Shown here one piece after another: positions 23,879 to 33,217 of a stretch of 42,218 nucleotides of DNA. Source of the DNA: Butyrivibrio sp. INlla21 (GTDB lineage: Bacteria > Bacillota > Clostridia > Lachnospirales > Lachnospiraceae); assembly GCF_900116875.1 (NCBI RefSeq), contig NZ_FPCC01000025.1, positions 1 to 42,218 on the forward strand, read 5' to 3'. The notes beneath the pieces are model-generated. The model was not told the DNA's origin. It was given only the letters and a program-made list of their open reading frames with translations, and searched no databases. The position numbers and the translations under genes are program-made. Within the stretch, counting starts at the first letter, position 1. Each line of letters opens with the position of its first letter.

Positions 23879-24046
23879 AACCAAGCAAGGAAATAAACAA
23901 AGAGCATTTTCCAAGTTCACTTAGGAAAATGCTCTTTTTTATTTTCTTATTTGGCGCAGCCGATAGAACGAGGAAACGCGTCAGCATTTCCGAGTGCTCG
24001 GCTTGGTTTTAGCCCCGAGGGTGCTCGCTTGGCTTTAGCCCTGAGA
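23867..24046. repeat. Three copies of a CTCAGGGCTAAAACCAAGC-type repeat around the ferredoxin terminator
   Basis: One + strand copy overlaps the ferredoxin stop codon (about 23868-23886). Two minus-strand copies lie in tandem downstream, within 23994-24020 and 24021-24046 (each about 26 bases with GTGCTCG ahead of it in + orientation). The inverted pair could fold as a long stem that encloses the terminator. On the minus strand a copy can be read as ISQG-stop, like the end of the ferredoxin, so these may be duplicated gene-end fragments. The surrounding 23941-24073 has no gene. Confidence 0.55.
23899..23940 (+). terminator. Ferredoxin terminator
   Basis: AAAGAGCATTTTCC (23899-23912) pairs with GGAAAATGCTCTTTTTT (23924-23940), 11-base loop. 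The perfect stem and T-run make it strong; the left A-run allows use by the minus-strand dnaB operon too. Confidence 0.9.
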
Positions 24047-24073
24047 GATTGGCTTATCCCTTCCGCTATCTCT

Positions 24074-25417
24074 TTAATGACCCTTCTCCAGATTTGCAAA
24101 CTTCGTAAATTCCGGAAGCCATAAAAGATCTACCGTTCCGATCGGGCCGTTTCTTTGCTTGGCTATGATTATATCCGCGATACCCTTCTTCTCGGTATCT
24201 TTATTGTAATAATCATCTCTGTAGATGAACATAACCATATCGGCATCCTGCTCGATAGCTCCCGATTCACGAAGATCGGAAAGCATCGGCCTGTGATCCG
24301 GTCTTTGCTCAACTGCACGGGAAAGCTGCGAAAGTGCAACAACAGGAACATTGAGCTCTCTTGCAAGAGCCTTGAGCGATCTTGAAATATCTGAGATCTC
24401 CTGCTGTCTTGACTCAGAACTTCTTCCGGTTCCTCCTGTCATAAGCTGAAGATAGTCGATCATGATAATCTGAAGATCATGCTCCATCTTATATTTTCTG
24501 CACTTTGAACGAAGCTCCTGAATAGAAATACCCGGAGTATCATCAATGATAAGTTTGGAACTGCCGACAACATCTGCGCTCTCAATTAGTTTCTCCCAGT
24601 CCATATCTGACATGTTACCCGTTCTGATATGCTGTGAATCAACATGAGATTCCATCGCAAGAAGTCTGTTAACAAGCTGTTCCTTCGACATTTCCAGCGA
24701 AAAGATAGCAACACATTTATCGTCGTGGAATGCCATATGTTCCGCAATATTAAGAACGAATGCAGTCTTACCCATTGAAGGACGCGCAGCGATAAGAATA
24801 AGGTCGGAAGGTTGGAATCCTGCCGTGCTGTAATCAAGGTCCAAAAATCCTGTGGAAAGACCCGTTACGTTGCCTTTCATCTTACTGGCTTTCTCTATTC
24901 TGTTAAGGGCATTCATTACGATCTGATCGATCGATACGAACTCCCCTATATTTCTCTTTTGAGTGATCTTAAATACGTTCTTCTCAACGTCATTAAGAAT
25001 CCCTTCCATATCCTCGCCACCGGAATAGCAGGTGTTGATGGTATCCTCGCTTACATGAATAAGCTTTCTGAGCGTTGATTTATCAGCCACAATCTGTGCA
25101 TAGTACTTGATGTTGGCCGAAGTGGGAACTGCGGAAACCAGTTCTCCTATGTACTCAGCGCTGCTAACCTGCGGAGGAACATTCTTTTCCCTAAGTCGGT
25201 TTTGCAAGGTGACAAAGTCAACGGCGCTGCCCTCCTTGTTGAGTTCCACCATTGTCTCAAATATTGTCCCCAGCTGCCTGTTGTAAAAATCCTCCGGGAT
25301 TATTATTTCGGATGCAATTTCTATCGCCTCTTTATCCATCAGCATGGCGCCGACAACGGATTGTTCAGCCTCCAAACTGTTGGGAGAAACGCGCTTTATA
25401 GGGGTTTCATCTGCCAT
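24074..25417 (-). CDS. dnaB: Replicative DNA helicase DnaB
   Basis: Hexameric 5'-3' helicase of the replication fork (called dnaC in Bacillus). About 447 aa, starting MADETPIKRVSPNSLEAEQS. The N-terminal primase-interaction domain is about 10-110. The RecA-like ATPase has Walker A ARPSMGKT at about 211-218, IIMIDYLQLM as Walker B and the LSRAVEQRPDHRPMLSDLRESG loop, with no intein. The ATG at 25417 is chosen over an in-frame TTG at 25438 because AAAGGA lies nine bases ahead of it and rplI ends two bases before. Last gene of the gdpP-rplI-dnaB operon. The loader and DnaD partners are at 2196-4405. Confidence 0.97.
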   Translation of the reverse strand: MADETPIKRVSPNSLEAEQSVVGAMLMDKEAIEIASEIIIPEDFYNRQLGTIFETMVELNKEGSAVDFVTLQNRLREKNVPPQVSSAEYIGELVSAVPTSANIKYYAQIVADKSTLRKLIHVSEDTINTCYSGGEDMEGILNDVEKNVFKITQKRNIGEFVSIDQIVMNALNRIEKASKMKGNVTGLSTGFLDLDYSTAGFQPSDLILIAARPSMGKTAFVLNIAEHMAFHDDKCVAIFSLEMSKEQLVNRLLAMESHVDSQHIRTGNMSDMDWEKLIESADVVGSSKLIIDDTPGISIQELRSKCRKYKMEHDLQIIMIDYLQLMTGGTGRSSESRQQEISDISRSLKALARELNVPVVALSQLSRAVEQRPDHRPMLSDLRESGAIEQDADMVMFIYRDDYYNKDTEKKGIADIIIAKQRNGPIGTVDLLWLPEFTKFANLEKGH

Positions 25418-25419
25418 GT

Positions 25420-25866
25420 TTACTGTTCCTTTACGCAAACCTTAAGTGTAGTGGTGACCTGTGGATGAAGCTTTACCGGAATCTCATATGTACCGAATGC
25501 TTTAATAGGTTCCGGCATCTGAAGTTTCTTTTTATCTATATCAAATCCAAACTGTGTCTTAGCGGCAGTAACGATTTCTTTGGAAGAAACCGATCCGAAT
25601 ACTCTTCCGCCCTCGCCTGCTTTCATGGTAAGTTGAACCGTCTCCTTGCTGATCTTCTCACCATATTCCTTAGCCGCATCAAGCTGCTGCTTTGCAATTA
25701 TTGAATCTCTTTTCTGCTGGTTCTTAAGTTCATTAAGATTTTTCTGTGTAGCCTCAACTCCCAGTTTCTTGGGAATAACGAAGTTTCTTGCATAACCGTC
25801 ATTTACTTTGACAACTTCGCCCTTTTTACCAAGGCTTTTTACATCTTCGAGTAATATTACCTGCAT
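25420..25866 (-). CDS. rplI: 50S ribosomal protein L9
   Basis: A 148-aa large-subunit protein. The N-terminal RNA-binding domain starts [19 protein letters not shown], with [15 protein letters not shown] (about 22-36). A connecting helix and a C-terminal domain with [12 protein letters not shown] follow. It begins directly after the GdpP stop (TAAATG) and ends two bases before dnaB, as in many Firmicutes. Confidence 0.97.
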   Translation of the reverse strand: MQVILLEDVKSLGKKGEVVKVNDGYARNFVIPKKLGVEATQKNLNELKNQQKRDSIIAKQQLDAAKEYGEKISKETVQLTMKAGEGGRVFGSVSSKEIVTAAKTQFGFDIDKKKLQMPEPIKAFGTYEIPVKLHPQVTTTLKVCVKEQ

Positions 25867-27921
25867 TTATGATAACTCTCCTTCTTCAATCATATCGTCT
25901 ATTGTACGCTTAACAGCTTCTATCGCTTCCTCTACGGGCACATCCTGCATCTGGGTTCCGGCAGAGCTCATATGGCCGCCGCCTCCCATTCTTTCCATGA
26001 TCACCTGAACATTGACCTCATCAATGGATCTCGCGCTTACATATACCTGATTCTGATACTCGGTACATACAAAGCTTGCTTTTACACCCTTGATGTTAAG
26101 GAGCTCATTGGCTGCCTGCGCACCAATTATAGTCGGGCTCTCTATATCACCCGTTCTAAGCACGGAAATTGCATATCTGTCTCTATAGATCTCAGCCTGG
26201 CTGACCGCATCGGCCTTAGCCTTATATTCAATGGCATCTTCTCTAAAGAGCTTACGCACTCTTGTAACATCGGCGCCGTTCCTTCTAAGAAAAGCAGCTG
26301 CCTCAAATGTTCTTACACCTGTCTTGTTCATGAAGTTATTGGTATCAACCATCATTCCCGAATACAGACTGTCTGCTTCTTCGTTATGGATCTTGACGTT
26401 TTCACCTATATACTGAAGAATCTCGGAAACCATTTCACATGCCGATGAAGCATACGGCTCTACGTAAGAAAGCGTTGCGTTCTCAATAACTTCTGTTCCC
26501 TGTCTGTGATGATCGAGAACCACTATTGTCTTACAGAACCTAAGAAGCTCAGGACACTCTGTAATACTTGGTTTATTAACATCAACAACAACTAAAACCG
26601 TATTGCTGCCCGCAATATCGATTGCCTGCTGATTGTTTATTATCATATCTTCTTCATAGTCGGGATTGCTTCTGAAAAGATCAACCAAAGGTGACATCGA
26701 AGCCGTAACGTCATTTAATACGATATGGCATTTTCTGTCCAAAGTCTTGGCAATCCTATATATTCCGACCGATGCTCCGAAACTGTCCACATCGCCCATT
26801 CTATGTCCCATGACGATAACGGAATCTTTTCCGGAAATGATCTCTCTAAGGGCATGAGCTTTGACTCTTGCCTTAACTCTCGTACTTTTTTCAATCTGCT
26901 GACTCTTTCCGCCGTAATAAGAAATATTGTCAGCACTCTTAACTACCGCCTGATCTCCGCCTCTACCGAGCGCAAGATCAATGGCGTTTCTTGCAAATTC
27001 GTAATTCTGCGCATAAGACAGACCGTTAATTCCTATACCGATACTGAGGGTAACAGCCATTTCATTACCGATATTTACCGTCTTAACATCCTCCAAGATA
27101 TCAAAGCGCTGCTCAGTTAGCATCTCACATGATTTCTTGGGCATAACAACGAAATATTTATCCTTCTCGATCTTCTTCGCGATTCCGTTGCAGGATGCGA
27201 TATATTTGTTGATCTTTCTGTCTATAAGAGCAGTCAAAAGAGATCTTCTTACTTCCTCAACACTGTCCAGAGCTTCTTCGTAGTTATCAAGATAGATAAG
27301 ACCTGCCGCAAGAGACTGGTTATCTACTTCCTGGATGGCAAGACGAAGAGCCGTCTCATCATAAAGATATACAGCGATAAGACTACCTTCATACCCGTCA
27401 GCGTCGATTATGTCACTGTTCATAGCCATCTCTCTGAGCGATATTCTCTTGAGTTTGATGGTATAGTTACTGTCCTCATAATCAAGCTTATAGGAAACTT
27501 CTTCATTTCCCTGTGGGAATTTATCTGCTGTTATGGTAGGAAAAAGAGAAAAGATAGTCTTCCTGAAGCCTTTTTCCTGATGAACCACTCTCTCAAACGC
27601 CTGGTTGGTCCATACGATCTTGCCGGAATCATCGAGCACGGCATGCGGAAGATCAAGCTCTCTAAGAAGCCTTTTCTGAATCTGTCCGTACTCCGTAGCA
27701 AAGCTTACAAGCTCATTCATGATGATCGGCCTGTTATAGAAATTAAGATACACGATCGCGATAAAATACAAAGCGGTAAATGCAAGAAGCATAAGACCTG
27801 CCGTCAGATTCATTGTAAATATCGCCACATTAACAAGTGCCAGTAAAATACCGAGATATGTAAATATCCTAAGATATGTTATCAACTTGCCCTTTAATTT
27901 AACTCTGTTCTTATTTGACAT
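25867..27921 (-). CDS. gdpP: Cyclic-di-AMP phosphodiesterase GdpP (DHH/DHHA1)
   Basis: Membrane-bound enzyme that hydrolyses c-di-AMP to pApA, controlling potassium, osmotic and wall homeostasis. About 684 aa. Two N-terminal membrane helices (about 15-60), a PAS domain (DLPHAVLDDSGKIVWTNQAF), a degenerate GGDEF domain, then the DHH domain (MGHRMGDVDSFGASVG, VVVDVNK, VVLDHHRQG, MMVDTNNF) and DHHA1 with GGGGHMSSAGTQM. Metal-binding residues look intact. The start at 27921 (MSNKNRVKLK) has GAGGA ahead; a longer reading from 27999 would cross the -10 element. First gene of the operon with rplI and dnaB. Confidence 0.95.
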   Translation of the reverse strand: MSNKNRVKLKGKLITYLRIFTYLGILLALVNVAIFTMNLTAGLMLLAFTALYFIAIVYLNFYNRPIIMNELVSFATEYGQIQKRLLRELDLPHAVLDDSGKIVWTNQAFERVVHQEKGFRKTIFSLFPTITADKFPQGNEEVSYKLDYEDSNYTIKLKRISLREMAMNSDIIDADGYEGSLIAVYLYDETALRLAIQEVDNQSLAAGLIYLDNYEEALDSVEEVRRSLLTALIDRKINKYIASCNGIAKKIEKDKYFVVMPKKSCEMLTEQRFDILEDVKTVNIGNEMAVTLSIGIGINGLSYAQNYEFARNAIDLALGRGGDQAVVKSADNISYYGGKSQQIEKSTRVKARVKAHALREIISGKDSVIVMGHRMGDVDSFGASVGIYRIAKTLDRKCHIVLNDVTASMSPLVDLFRSNPDYEEDMIINNQQAIDIAGSNTVLVVVDVNKPSITECPELLRFCKTIVVLDHHRQGTEVIENATLSYVEPYASSACEMVSEILQYIGENVKIHNEEADSLYSGMMVDTNNFMNKTGVRTFEAAAFLRRNGADVTRVRKLFREDAIEYKAKADAVSQAEIYRDRYAISVLRTGDIESPTIIGAQAANELLNIKGVKASFVCTEYQNQVYVSARSIDEVNVQVIMERMGGGGHMSSAGTQMQDVPVEEAIEAVKRTIDDMIEEGELS

Positions 27922-27961
27922 TATGTTGTCCTCTTCCTGTCCAACGGACATTCCAAGTTTT

Positions 27962-27967
27962 ATTATA
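27962..27967 (-). promoter_or_regulatory. Extended -10 promoter of the gdpP-rplI-dnaB operon
   Basis: TGTTATAAT on the minus strand, about 40 bases before the gdpP start. The -35 area lies inside the hairpin at 27971-28011 and is not a good match, so an extended -10 promoter is assumed. Confidence 0.55.
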
Positions 27968-27970
27968 ACA

Positions 27971-28011
27971 TAAGCAGGGCATCTGCGAAATAATCGCAAA
28001 TGCCCTACTTA
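27971..28011 (-). terminator. Long hairpin downstream of the phosphoketolase gene
   Basis: An 18-base arm at 27971-27988 pairs with 27994-28011 with two wobble or mismatch positions and a five-base loop. It lies 30 bases after the phosphoketolase stop. No real T-run follows on the minus strand (the next bases are TGTTATAAT), so it may be an inefficient terminator that lets some transcription into gdpP. Confidence 0.55.
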
Positions 28012-28040
28012 TATATATCGTTATTTAAATCCGCAAAAGA

Positions 28041-30407
28041 TTATTTAACGCCTGTCCACTTCCACTCTGCAACTTCAGGCATATCAACACCTACATCATG
28101 GATGTAAGCCTTGTGCTCAACTAGCTTATCCTTCATCTTCTGGATGAGGAATGCTCCCTTATTACCAAGCTGAGGCATATTGTTGAGCATAGCGATAACG
28201 AGATTGAAACGGTCAATCTTGTTCTGAACTCTCATATCGAAAGGAGTTGTGATGGTTCCTTCCTCATGATATCCGTAAACGTGGATATTTCTGTTTGTTC
28301 TTGTATATGTAAGCTCATGGATAAGAGTCGGATATCCATGGAATGCAAATACAATAGGCTTATCCTTTGTAAAGATTGTATCGTACTCTACGTCTGAAAG
28401 TCCGTGAGGATGCTTGTTCTTAGGCTCCATCTTCATAAGGTCTACAACGTTAACAAAACGAACCTTGATCTCAGGCATCTCCTTGTGAAGAATATCAACA
28501 GCTGCAAGTGCCTCAAGTGTAGGTGTGTCACCACAGCATGCAAGTACGATATCAGGCTCTTCACCAGTGTCTGTTGAAGCCCAATCCCAGATACCGATAC
28601 CCTGTGTGCAGTGCTTAACAGCCTGTTCCATTGTAAGCCACTGAGGTCTGGGATGCTTACTTGCTACGATAGCATTTACATAGTTCTTACTCTTCAAGCA
28701 GTGATCCATAGTTGAGAGCAAGCAGTTAGCGTCGGGTGGAAGATAAAGTCTTACAACGTCTGCCTTCTTATTTGAGATATGATCAAGGAATCCGGGATCC
28801 TGGTGTGTGAATCCGTTGTGATCCTGCTGCCATACGTTTGATGTAAGAAGAAGGTTAAGAGATGCAATAGGACGTCTCCATGAAAGTCCGTTACATACCT
28901 TAAGCCACTTAGCATGCTGAGCAGCCATTGAATCAATTATACGGATGAATGCTTCGTAACTAGCGAAGAATCCGTGTCTTCCTGTCAAAAGATATCCCTC
29001 AAGCCATCCTTCGCACATATGCTCGGAAAGCATTGAATCCATTACACGACCGTCCTGTGCAAGGAACTGGTCTGTATCCTTATCGATAGCATTGTTCCAA
29101 TCACGATTTGTTACTTCAAATACCTTGTTGAGACGGTTAGACATTGTCTCATCGGGTCCGAAGATACGGAAGTTCTTCTGATCGTCGTTAAGCTTGAATA
29201 CGTCTCTGATGTATCCGCCAAGCTCGATCATATCCTGCTTCTCAACAGAACCGGGAGTAGGAACATCAATAGCATAATCACGGAAATCAGGAAGTCTTAA
29301 GTCGTGAAGAAGCTTACCGCCGTTAGCGTGAGGGTTGGCACCGATACGCTTATCTCCCTTAGGTGCAAGCTCCTCAAGCTCGGGAATAAGACGTCCGTTC
29401 TTATCAAAGAGCTCCTCAGGATGATAGCTCTCAAGCCAAGTCTTGAGGATATCAAGATGCTCGGGCTTATCCATCATTACAGGAACCTGGTGAGCCTGGA
29501 ATGATCCCTCGATCTTGTTACCGTCAACAACCTTGGGACCTGTCCATCCCTTAGGTGTACGAAGAACGATCATAGGCCATACAGGTCTTGTTGCATCGCC
29601 CTTATCTCTAGCATTCTTCTGAATAGCCTTGATCTCGTCCATAGCCTTGTCGAGAGTCTCAGCCATCTTACGGTGCATTTCCTTAGGATCTGAACCTTCT
29701 ACGAAGTAAGGCTTCCATCCCATTCCCTTGAAGAATGACTCAAGCTCTTCATGTGAAAGACGAGCGAGAATTGTAGGATTTGAAATCTTAAATCCGTTAA
29801 GGTGGAGAATAGGAAGAACAGCTCCGTCTGTAACGGGGTTAAGGAATTTATTTGACTGCCATGATGTTGCAAGAGGTCCTGTCTCAGCCTCACCGTCACC
29901 TACTACGCAAGTAGCGATAAGATCGGGGTTATCAAATACGGCACCAAAAGCGTGTGCGATTGAATAACCAAGCTCACCACCCTCATGGATAGAACCGGGT
30001 GTCTCGGGAGCTACGTGGCTTGAGATACCGCCGGGGAATGAGAACTGCTTGCAGAGCTTCTGCAAACCGTCCATATCACGGCTTACGTTAGGATATACTT
30101 CACTGTATGATCCCTCAAGATATGTGTTGGCTACGAAGAAGTTTCCGCCGTGGCCGGGACCTGAAATAAGGATCATATCCTGATCGTACTTGTTGATGAC
30201 ACGGTTAAGGTGTACATAGATAAAGTTCTGTCCGGGAACTGTACCCCAGTGTCCTACGATCTTCTTTTTGATATGCTCTTTCTTAAGAGGCTCACGAAGG
30301 AGCGGATTCTCAAGAAGATATAACTGAGCTGCAGCGAGATAGTTAGTCGCACGCCAATAGGCGTCCATTTTGGCTAAGTACTCGTCTGTTAATTCGTTGT
30401 GGTTCAT
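28041..30407 (-). CDS. xfp: Xylulose-5-phosphate/fructose-6-phosphate phosphoketolase
   Basis: TPP enzyme that splits xylulose 5-phosphate (and often fructose 6-phosphate) with phosphate into acetyl-phosphate and glyceraldehyde 3-phosphate or erythrose 4-phosphate. It is 788 aa, standard. Motifs are [11 protein letters not shown] (52-62), ISGPGHGGN (81-89), [20 protein letters not shown] (129-148, phosphoketolase signature 1) and [16 protein letters not shown] (168-183, TPP signature 2). Whether it prefers C5 or C6 substrate cannot be read from sequence. It is a single gene between the sugar locus and gdpP, with its own leader (RBS AAAGGAG). Confidence 0.97.
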   Translation of the reverse strand: MNHNELTDEYLAKMDAYWRATNYLAAAQLYLLENPLLREPLKKEHIKKKIVGHWGTVPGQNFIYVHLNRVINKYDQDMILISGPGHGGNFFVANTYLEGSYSEVYPNVSRDMDGLQKLCKQFSFPGGISSHVAPETPGSIHEGGELGYSIAHAFGAVFDNPDLIATCVVGDGEAETGPLATSWQSNKFLNPVTDGAVLPILHLNGFKISNPTILARLSHEELESFFKGMGWKPYFVEGSDPKEMHRKMAETLDKAMDEIKAIQKNARDKGDATRPVWPMIVLRTPKGWTGPKVVDGNKIEGSFQAHQVPVMMDKPEHLDILKTWLESYHPEELFDKNGRLIPELEELAPKGDKRIGANPHANGGKLLHDLRLPDFRDYAIDVPTPGSVEKQDMIELGGYIRDVFKLNDDQKNFRIFGPDETMSNRLNKVFEVTNRDWNNAIDKDTDQFLAQDGRVMDSMLSEHMCEGWLEGYLLTGRHGFFASYEAFIRIIDSMAAQHAKWLKVCNGLSWRRPIASLNLLLTSNVWQQDHNGFTHQDPGFLDHISNKKADVVRLYLPPDANCLLSTMDHCLKSKNYVNAIVASKHPRPQWLTMEQAVKHCTQGIGIWDWASTDTGEEPDIVLACCGDTPTLEALAAVDILHKEMPEIKVRFVNVVDLMKMEPKNKHPHGLSDVEYDTIFTKDKPIVFAFHGYPTLIHELTYTRTNRNIHVYGYHEEGTITTPFDMRVQNKIDRFNLVIAMLNNMPQLGNKGAFLIQKMKDKLVEHKAYIHDVGVDMPEVAEWKWTGVK

Positions 30408-30509
30408 ACTTAACTCTCCTTTACTACTTGTATGTTAATACTCGCAGTCACTTGGCTGCTCATAGAAACTTTTGCATCCATAATAAACTAAAATATTTCA
30501 GGCAGATAT

Positions 30510-30540
30510 ACTATACATATTCTTGCTAATTTTTTATCAA
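30510..30540 (-). promoter_or_regulatory. Possible phosphoketolase promoter
   Basis: On the minus strand TTGATA (30540-30535), 19 bases, TATAGT (30515-30510), about 100 bases before the xfp start. The spacing is longer than ideal. The leader has no clear hairpin. Confidence 0.4.
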
Positions 30541-30556
30541 TTATTGCTATCTTTAC

Positions 30557-30603
30557 AAAAAAAGGACACTTCATGGGTTTTCTCCCAATCGTGTCCTTTT
30601 TCT
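30557..30603. terminator. Terminator of the sugar locus
   Basis: AAAAAGGACAC (30559-30569) pairs with GTGTCCTTTTT (30591-30601), with an inner GGG/CCC match. Seven T bases follow on the minus strand, just after the SDR gene. Confidence 0.88.
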
Positions 30604-30622
30604 GACAATGACAAACTCCTGA

Positions 30623-31375
30623 TCAATAGCATGTTACTCCGCCATCAATCGGCATACTTATTCCATTTATAAAAGAAGCCTCTTCACTGGAAAGATATAG
30701 AACCGCATTGGCAACATCCTGTGCTGTTGCAAGTCTTCCCAGAGGTACTTCGCCAAGTCTTTCCGCTGCTCTGTCCGGATTTTTGAGCATCTCCTCTACC
30801 AAAGGAGTCTTAACAGTGCTGGGATGGATCGAGTTACATCTTATTCCGAATTGTCCGTATCTTGATGCAACTGCTTTTGTGAACATTGTTACCGCACCTT
30901 TGGCTGCTGTATATGCCTCCGGTGTATACTTATGCCCTATCAGACCGCACACAGAAGAAGTGTTGATGATAGCTCCTCCTTTTTGCTCTTTCATGATAGG
31001 AATAACCGCTTTACATCCAAGGAAAGTGCTGCCTGTATTTACAAGCATCATCTTATCCCACTCTTCAATGCTCATCTCTTCAATCGGCTTCCTGATGTTG
31101 ATGCCTGCATTATTTACAAGAACATCAATCTTTCCCTCAATATTTTTAATATCGTAGATAACATTGTTCCAATCTTTTTCCGAAGTAAGATCGATTCGGT
31201 AAAAAGCTGCTTTTCCACCCTCATTTTCAAGCGATTTCGCTGTTTCTTTTCCCCTCTCTTCGTCCAGATCCAAAAGATAGACTTTTGCGCCTTCTTTGCA
31301 AAGAAGCCTTCCCATCTCGGATCCCAGGCCTCCAGCGCCACCTGTAATTACTATAACCTTGTCTTTTACGTTCAT
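30623..31375 (-). CDS. Short-chain dehydrogenase/reductase
   Basis: A 250-aa classical SDR, NAD(P)-dependent. The cofactor loop TGGAGGLG is at 11-18, an acidic LLDLDEE at 34-40 (the Asp suggests NAD rather than NADP), NNAG at 88-91, Ser140/141, Y155 and K159 of the catalytic set, and a C-terminal PIDGG. It is the last gene of the transporter operon, 17 bases after the second permease. That implies it acts on the imported sugar or a derivative. The substrate is not identifiable; fatty-acid FabG function is unlikely from context. Confidence 0.88.
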   Translation of the reverse strand: MNVKDKVIVITGGAGGLGSEMGRLLCKEGAKVYLLDLDEERGKETAKSLENEGGKAAFYRIDLTSEKDWNNVIYDIKNIEGKIDVLVNNAGINIRKPIEEMSIEEWDKMMLVNTGSTFLGCKAVIPIMKEQKGGAIINTSSVCGLIGHKYTPEAYTAAKGAVTMFTKAVASRYGQFGIRCNSIHPSTVKTPLVEEMLKNPDRAAERLGEVPLGRLATAQDVANAVLYLSSEEASFINGISMPIDGGVTCY

Positions 31376-31392
31376 GATAATCTACTCCTCTT

Positions 31393-32241
31393 TTATCCCT
31401 TAAGGCCCGTTGTGGCAATTCCCTCAACAAAATACTTTTGGGCAAAGAAGAACAGGACAACTACCGGCAAAACTGCCAGACATGACATTGCCATTACGTT
31501 TTTCCAAATAACTACCGACTCGGTATCAAGTGAAAGCCTGAGAGCCATCGATACTGTATATTTTTTTACTGTATTTATGTATATAAGTGAATTGAAGTAA
31601 TCATTGTAGGTCCACAAAAACTGAAACAATCCTGCGGAGAATAATGCCGGTTTTAAAAGCGGCAAAAGAATGTGCGTGAGCGTCTTAAATGTTCCGCAGC
31701 CGTCTATATATGCGGACTCGTCAAGGTCTCTGGGGAGTCCTCTCAAAAACTGAATAAGCATATATGAGAAGAACGGATAACACGCAAATGCCGCCATGAG
31801 ATAAAACGGTCCGTATCCGTCGAGCACGTTCAAGTCTCTGAAGATCGCATATCTTGGAATGATAAGGATAGCGTTGGGCAACATAAGAGTTGACATAAGC
31901 AGCGCAAACATTGCCTTTTTTCCTTTAAAATTAAACCTTGCAAATCCATATGCCGTAAGCGTACTTGCAACAACCGTAAGTATCGTTGTGGGAAGTACCA
32001 GAAGAAAAGAATTTCTGAAAAATACCGCATACGTATTTCCGCCTATCGCATTCCATCCGTCCACAAAAGCCTGAAAACTGTAGCTTTTCGGAAGGAGTGC
32101 GATGCTTCCGTATATTTCCTCATTTGTTTTAAAGCTTGCAAAAAACATCCATATGAGAGGGTAGATCATTATAATTCCGATAGTGATCAGAACCACATAC
32201 ATGATTACCTCATTGATCCTGTTTTTTAATTTCTTTGACAT
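31393..32241 (-). CDS. Carbohydrate ABC transporter permease (MalG type)
   Basis: A 282-aa inner-membrane permease with about six membrane helices, the first being VLITIGIIMIYPLIWMFFASF. The ABC-coupling EAA loop reads DLDESAYIDGCGTFKTLTHILLPLL (about residues 174-198) and the C-terminus ends YFVEGIATTGLKG, typical of CUT1 permeases. It pairs with the MalF-type permease 12 bases upstream. No ATPase is encoded here; CUT1 systems often share an MsmX-like ATPase encoded elsewhere. Confidence 0.93.
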   Translation of the reverse strand: MSKKLKNRINEVIMYVVLITIGIIMIYPLIWMFFASFKTNEEIYGSIALLPKSYSFQAFVDGWNAIGGNTYAVFFRNSFLLVLPTTILTVVASTLTAYGFARFNFKGKKAMFALLMSTLMLPNAILIIPRYAIFRDLNVLDGYGPFYLMAAFACYPFFSYMLIQFLRGLPRDLDESAYIDGCGTFKTLTHILLPLLKPALFSAGLFQFLWTYNDYFNSLIYINTVKKYTVSMALRLSLDTESVVIWKNVMAMSCLAVLPVVVLFFFAQKYFVEGIATTGLKG

Positions 32242-32253
32242 ACCCTTCTCCTA

Positions 32254-33141
32254 TCATTCATCTCCGTAAAATACCCAGAATTTGGATGTCCCGAACAATA
32301 CCAAAGTAAAGATTGTTACAAGACCGAAGATTATCCAACTCGTTGCACTTGCATAACCCATCTTCATGAAAAGGAATCCGTCGTTATACAATTTAAGACC
32401 AAGCATATATGTACTCTTTACCGGTCCGCCCTGTGTAACAACAAATGCCGATGTGAAGTTCTGAAGTGCGTTTATTGTCTGCATGATGATGCAGAAGAAA
32501 ATGATCGGTGAAATCTGAGGAATTGTTATGGAGAAAAAGCTTTTTATCCTTCCTGCTCCGTCAATTCTCGCAGCTTCGTATAACGACTGAGGTACCTGCT
32601 TAAGTGCCGCCAGGAACATTACCATTGACGATCCGAACTGCCATACTTCAAGTGCGCTCAGTGTCGGCAAAGCTGTAGCGGGATTTCCGAGAAAAGATAT
32701 CGTTTCATGTCCAAAGCTGTGAAGGAAAGCATTGATCATTCCGTCATCCATGAACATTATTTTCCAAAGAATCGATACTGCCATGCTTCCGCCAAACAAT
32801 GAAGGCAGATAGTAGATCGTCCTAAGTGCACCTATTCCTTTTCTTCCCTTATTCAAAAGAATCGCAATAAAAAGAGACATGATTATCTTAAAAGGAACGG
32901 TAAGTACCGCATATGTCACCGTCGCTGTAAGTGACTTGAAAAACTCTTTATCTCTGGTGAAAAGGCGTATATAATTCGCCATCCCTACAAATTTCGGATC
33001 GGTAAGTGCATTGTATTCAGTTAAAGAATAATAAAACGATGTGATAAAAGGATAGATCTGTAAAACAAGCATTCCTACGATCCACGGAAGCAAGTATAAA
33101 TAAGCCTGATTATCACGGGAAAAAAGTTTCTTTTTCTTCAT
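32254..33141 (-). CDS. Carbohydrate ABC transporter permease (MalF type)
   Basis: A 295-aa inner-membrane permease of the CUT1 family with about six helices. The opening YLYLLPWIVGMLVLQIYPFI is characteristic, and the EAA loop is SLYEAARIDGAGRIKSFFSI (about residues 186-205). Partner of the MalG-type protein. A GC-rich hairpin separates it from the upstream binding-protein gene. Confidence 0.93.
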   Translation of the reverse strand: MKKKKLFSRDNQAYLYLLPWIVGMLVLQIYPFITSFYYSLTEYNALTDPKFVGMANYIRLFTRDKEFFKSLTATVTYAVLTVPFKIIMSLFIAILLNKGRKGIGALRTIYYLPSLFGGSMAVSILWKIMFMDDGMINAFLHSFGHETISFLGNPATALPTLSALEVWQFGSSMVMFLAALKQVPQSLYEAARIDGAGRIKSFFSITIPQISPIIFFCIIMQTINALQNFTSAFVVTQGGPVKSTYMLGLKLYNDGFLFMKMGYASATSWIIFGLVTIFTLVLFGTSKFWVFYGDE

Positions 33142-33170
33142 AATACTTCTTCTTTCTACCTAAGATAGCC

Positions 33171-33195
33171 TGCGCGCCGACATAACCGGCGCGCA
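33171..33195 (-). other. GC-rich stem-loop between binding-protein and permease genes
   Basis: TGCGCGCCG (33171-33179) pairs perfectly with CGGCGCGCA (33187-33195), seven-base loop, no T-run. In many ABC operons such a stem protects the binding-protein mRNA and lowers permease expression. That role is inferred here. Confidence 0.7.
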
Positions 33196-33217
33196 TTCAA
33201 TCTTATATTTATAAGGA

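Noticed and set aside
23994..24046. CRISPR-like tandem repeat
   Set aside because: Only two adjacent units without spacers, so it is not an array; no CRISPR array was seen anywhere.
30932..31600. A 222-codon + strand ORF across the SDR and permease genes
   Set aside because: It spans two well-supported minus-strand genes and their junction and has no recognisable domain.
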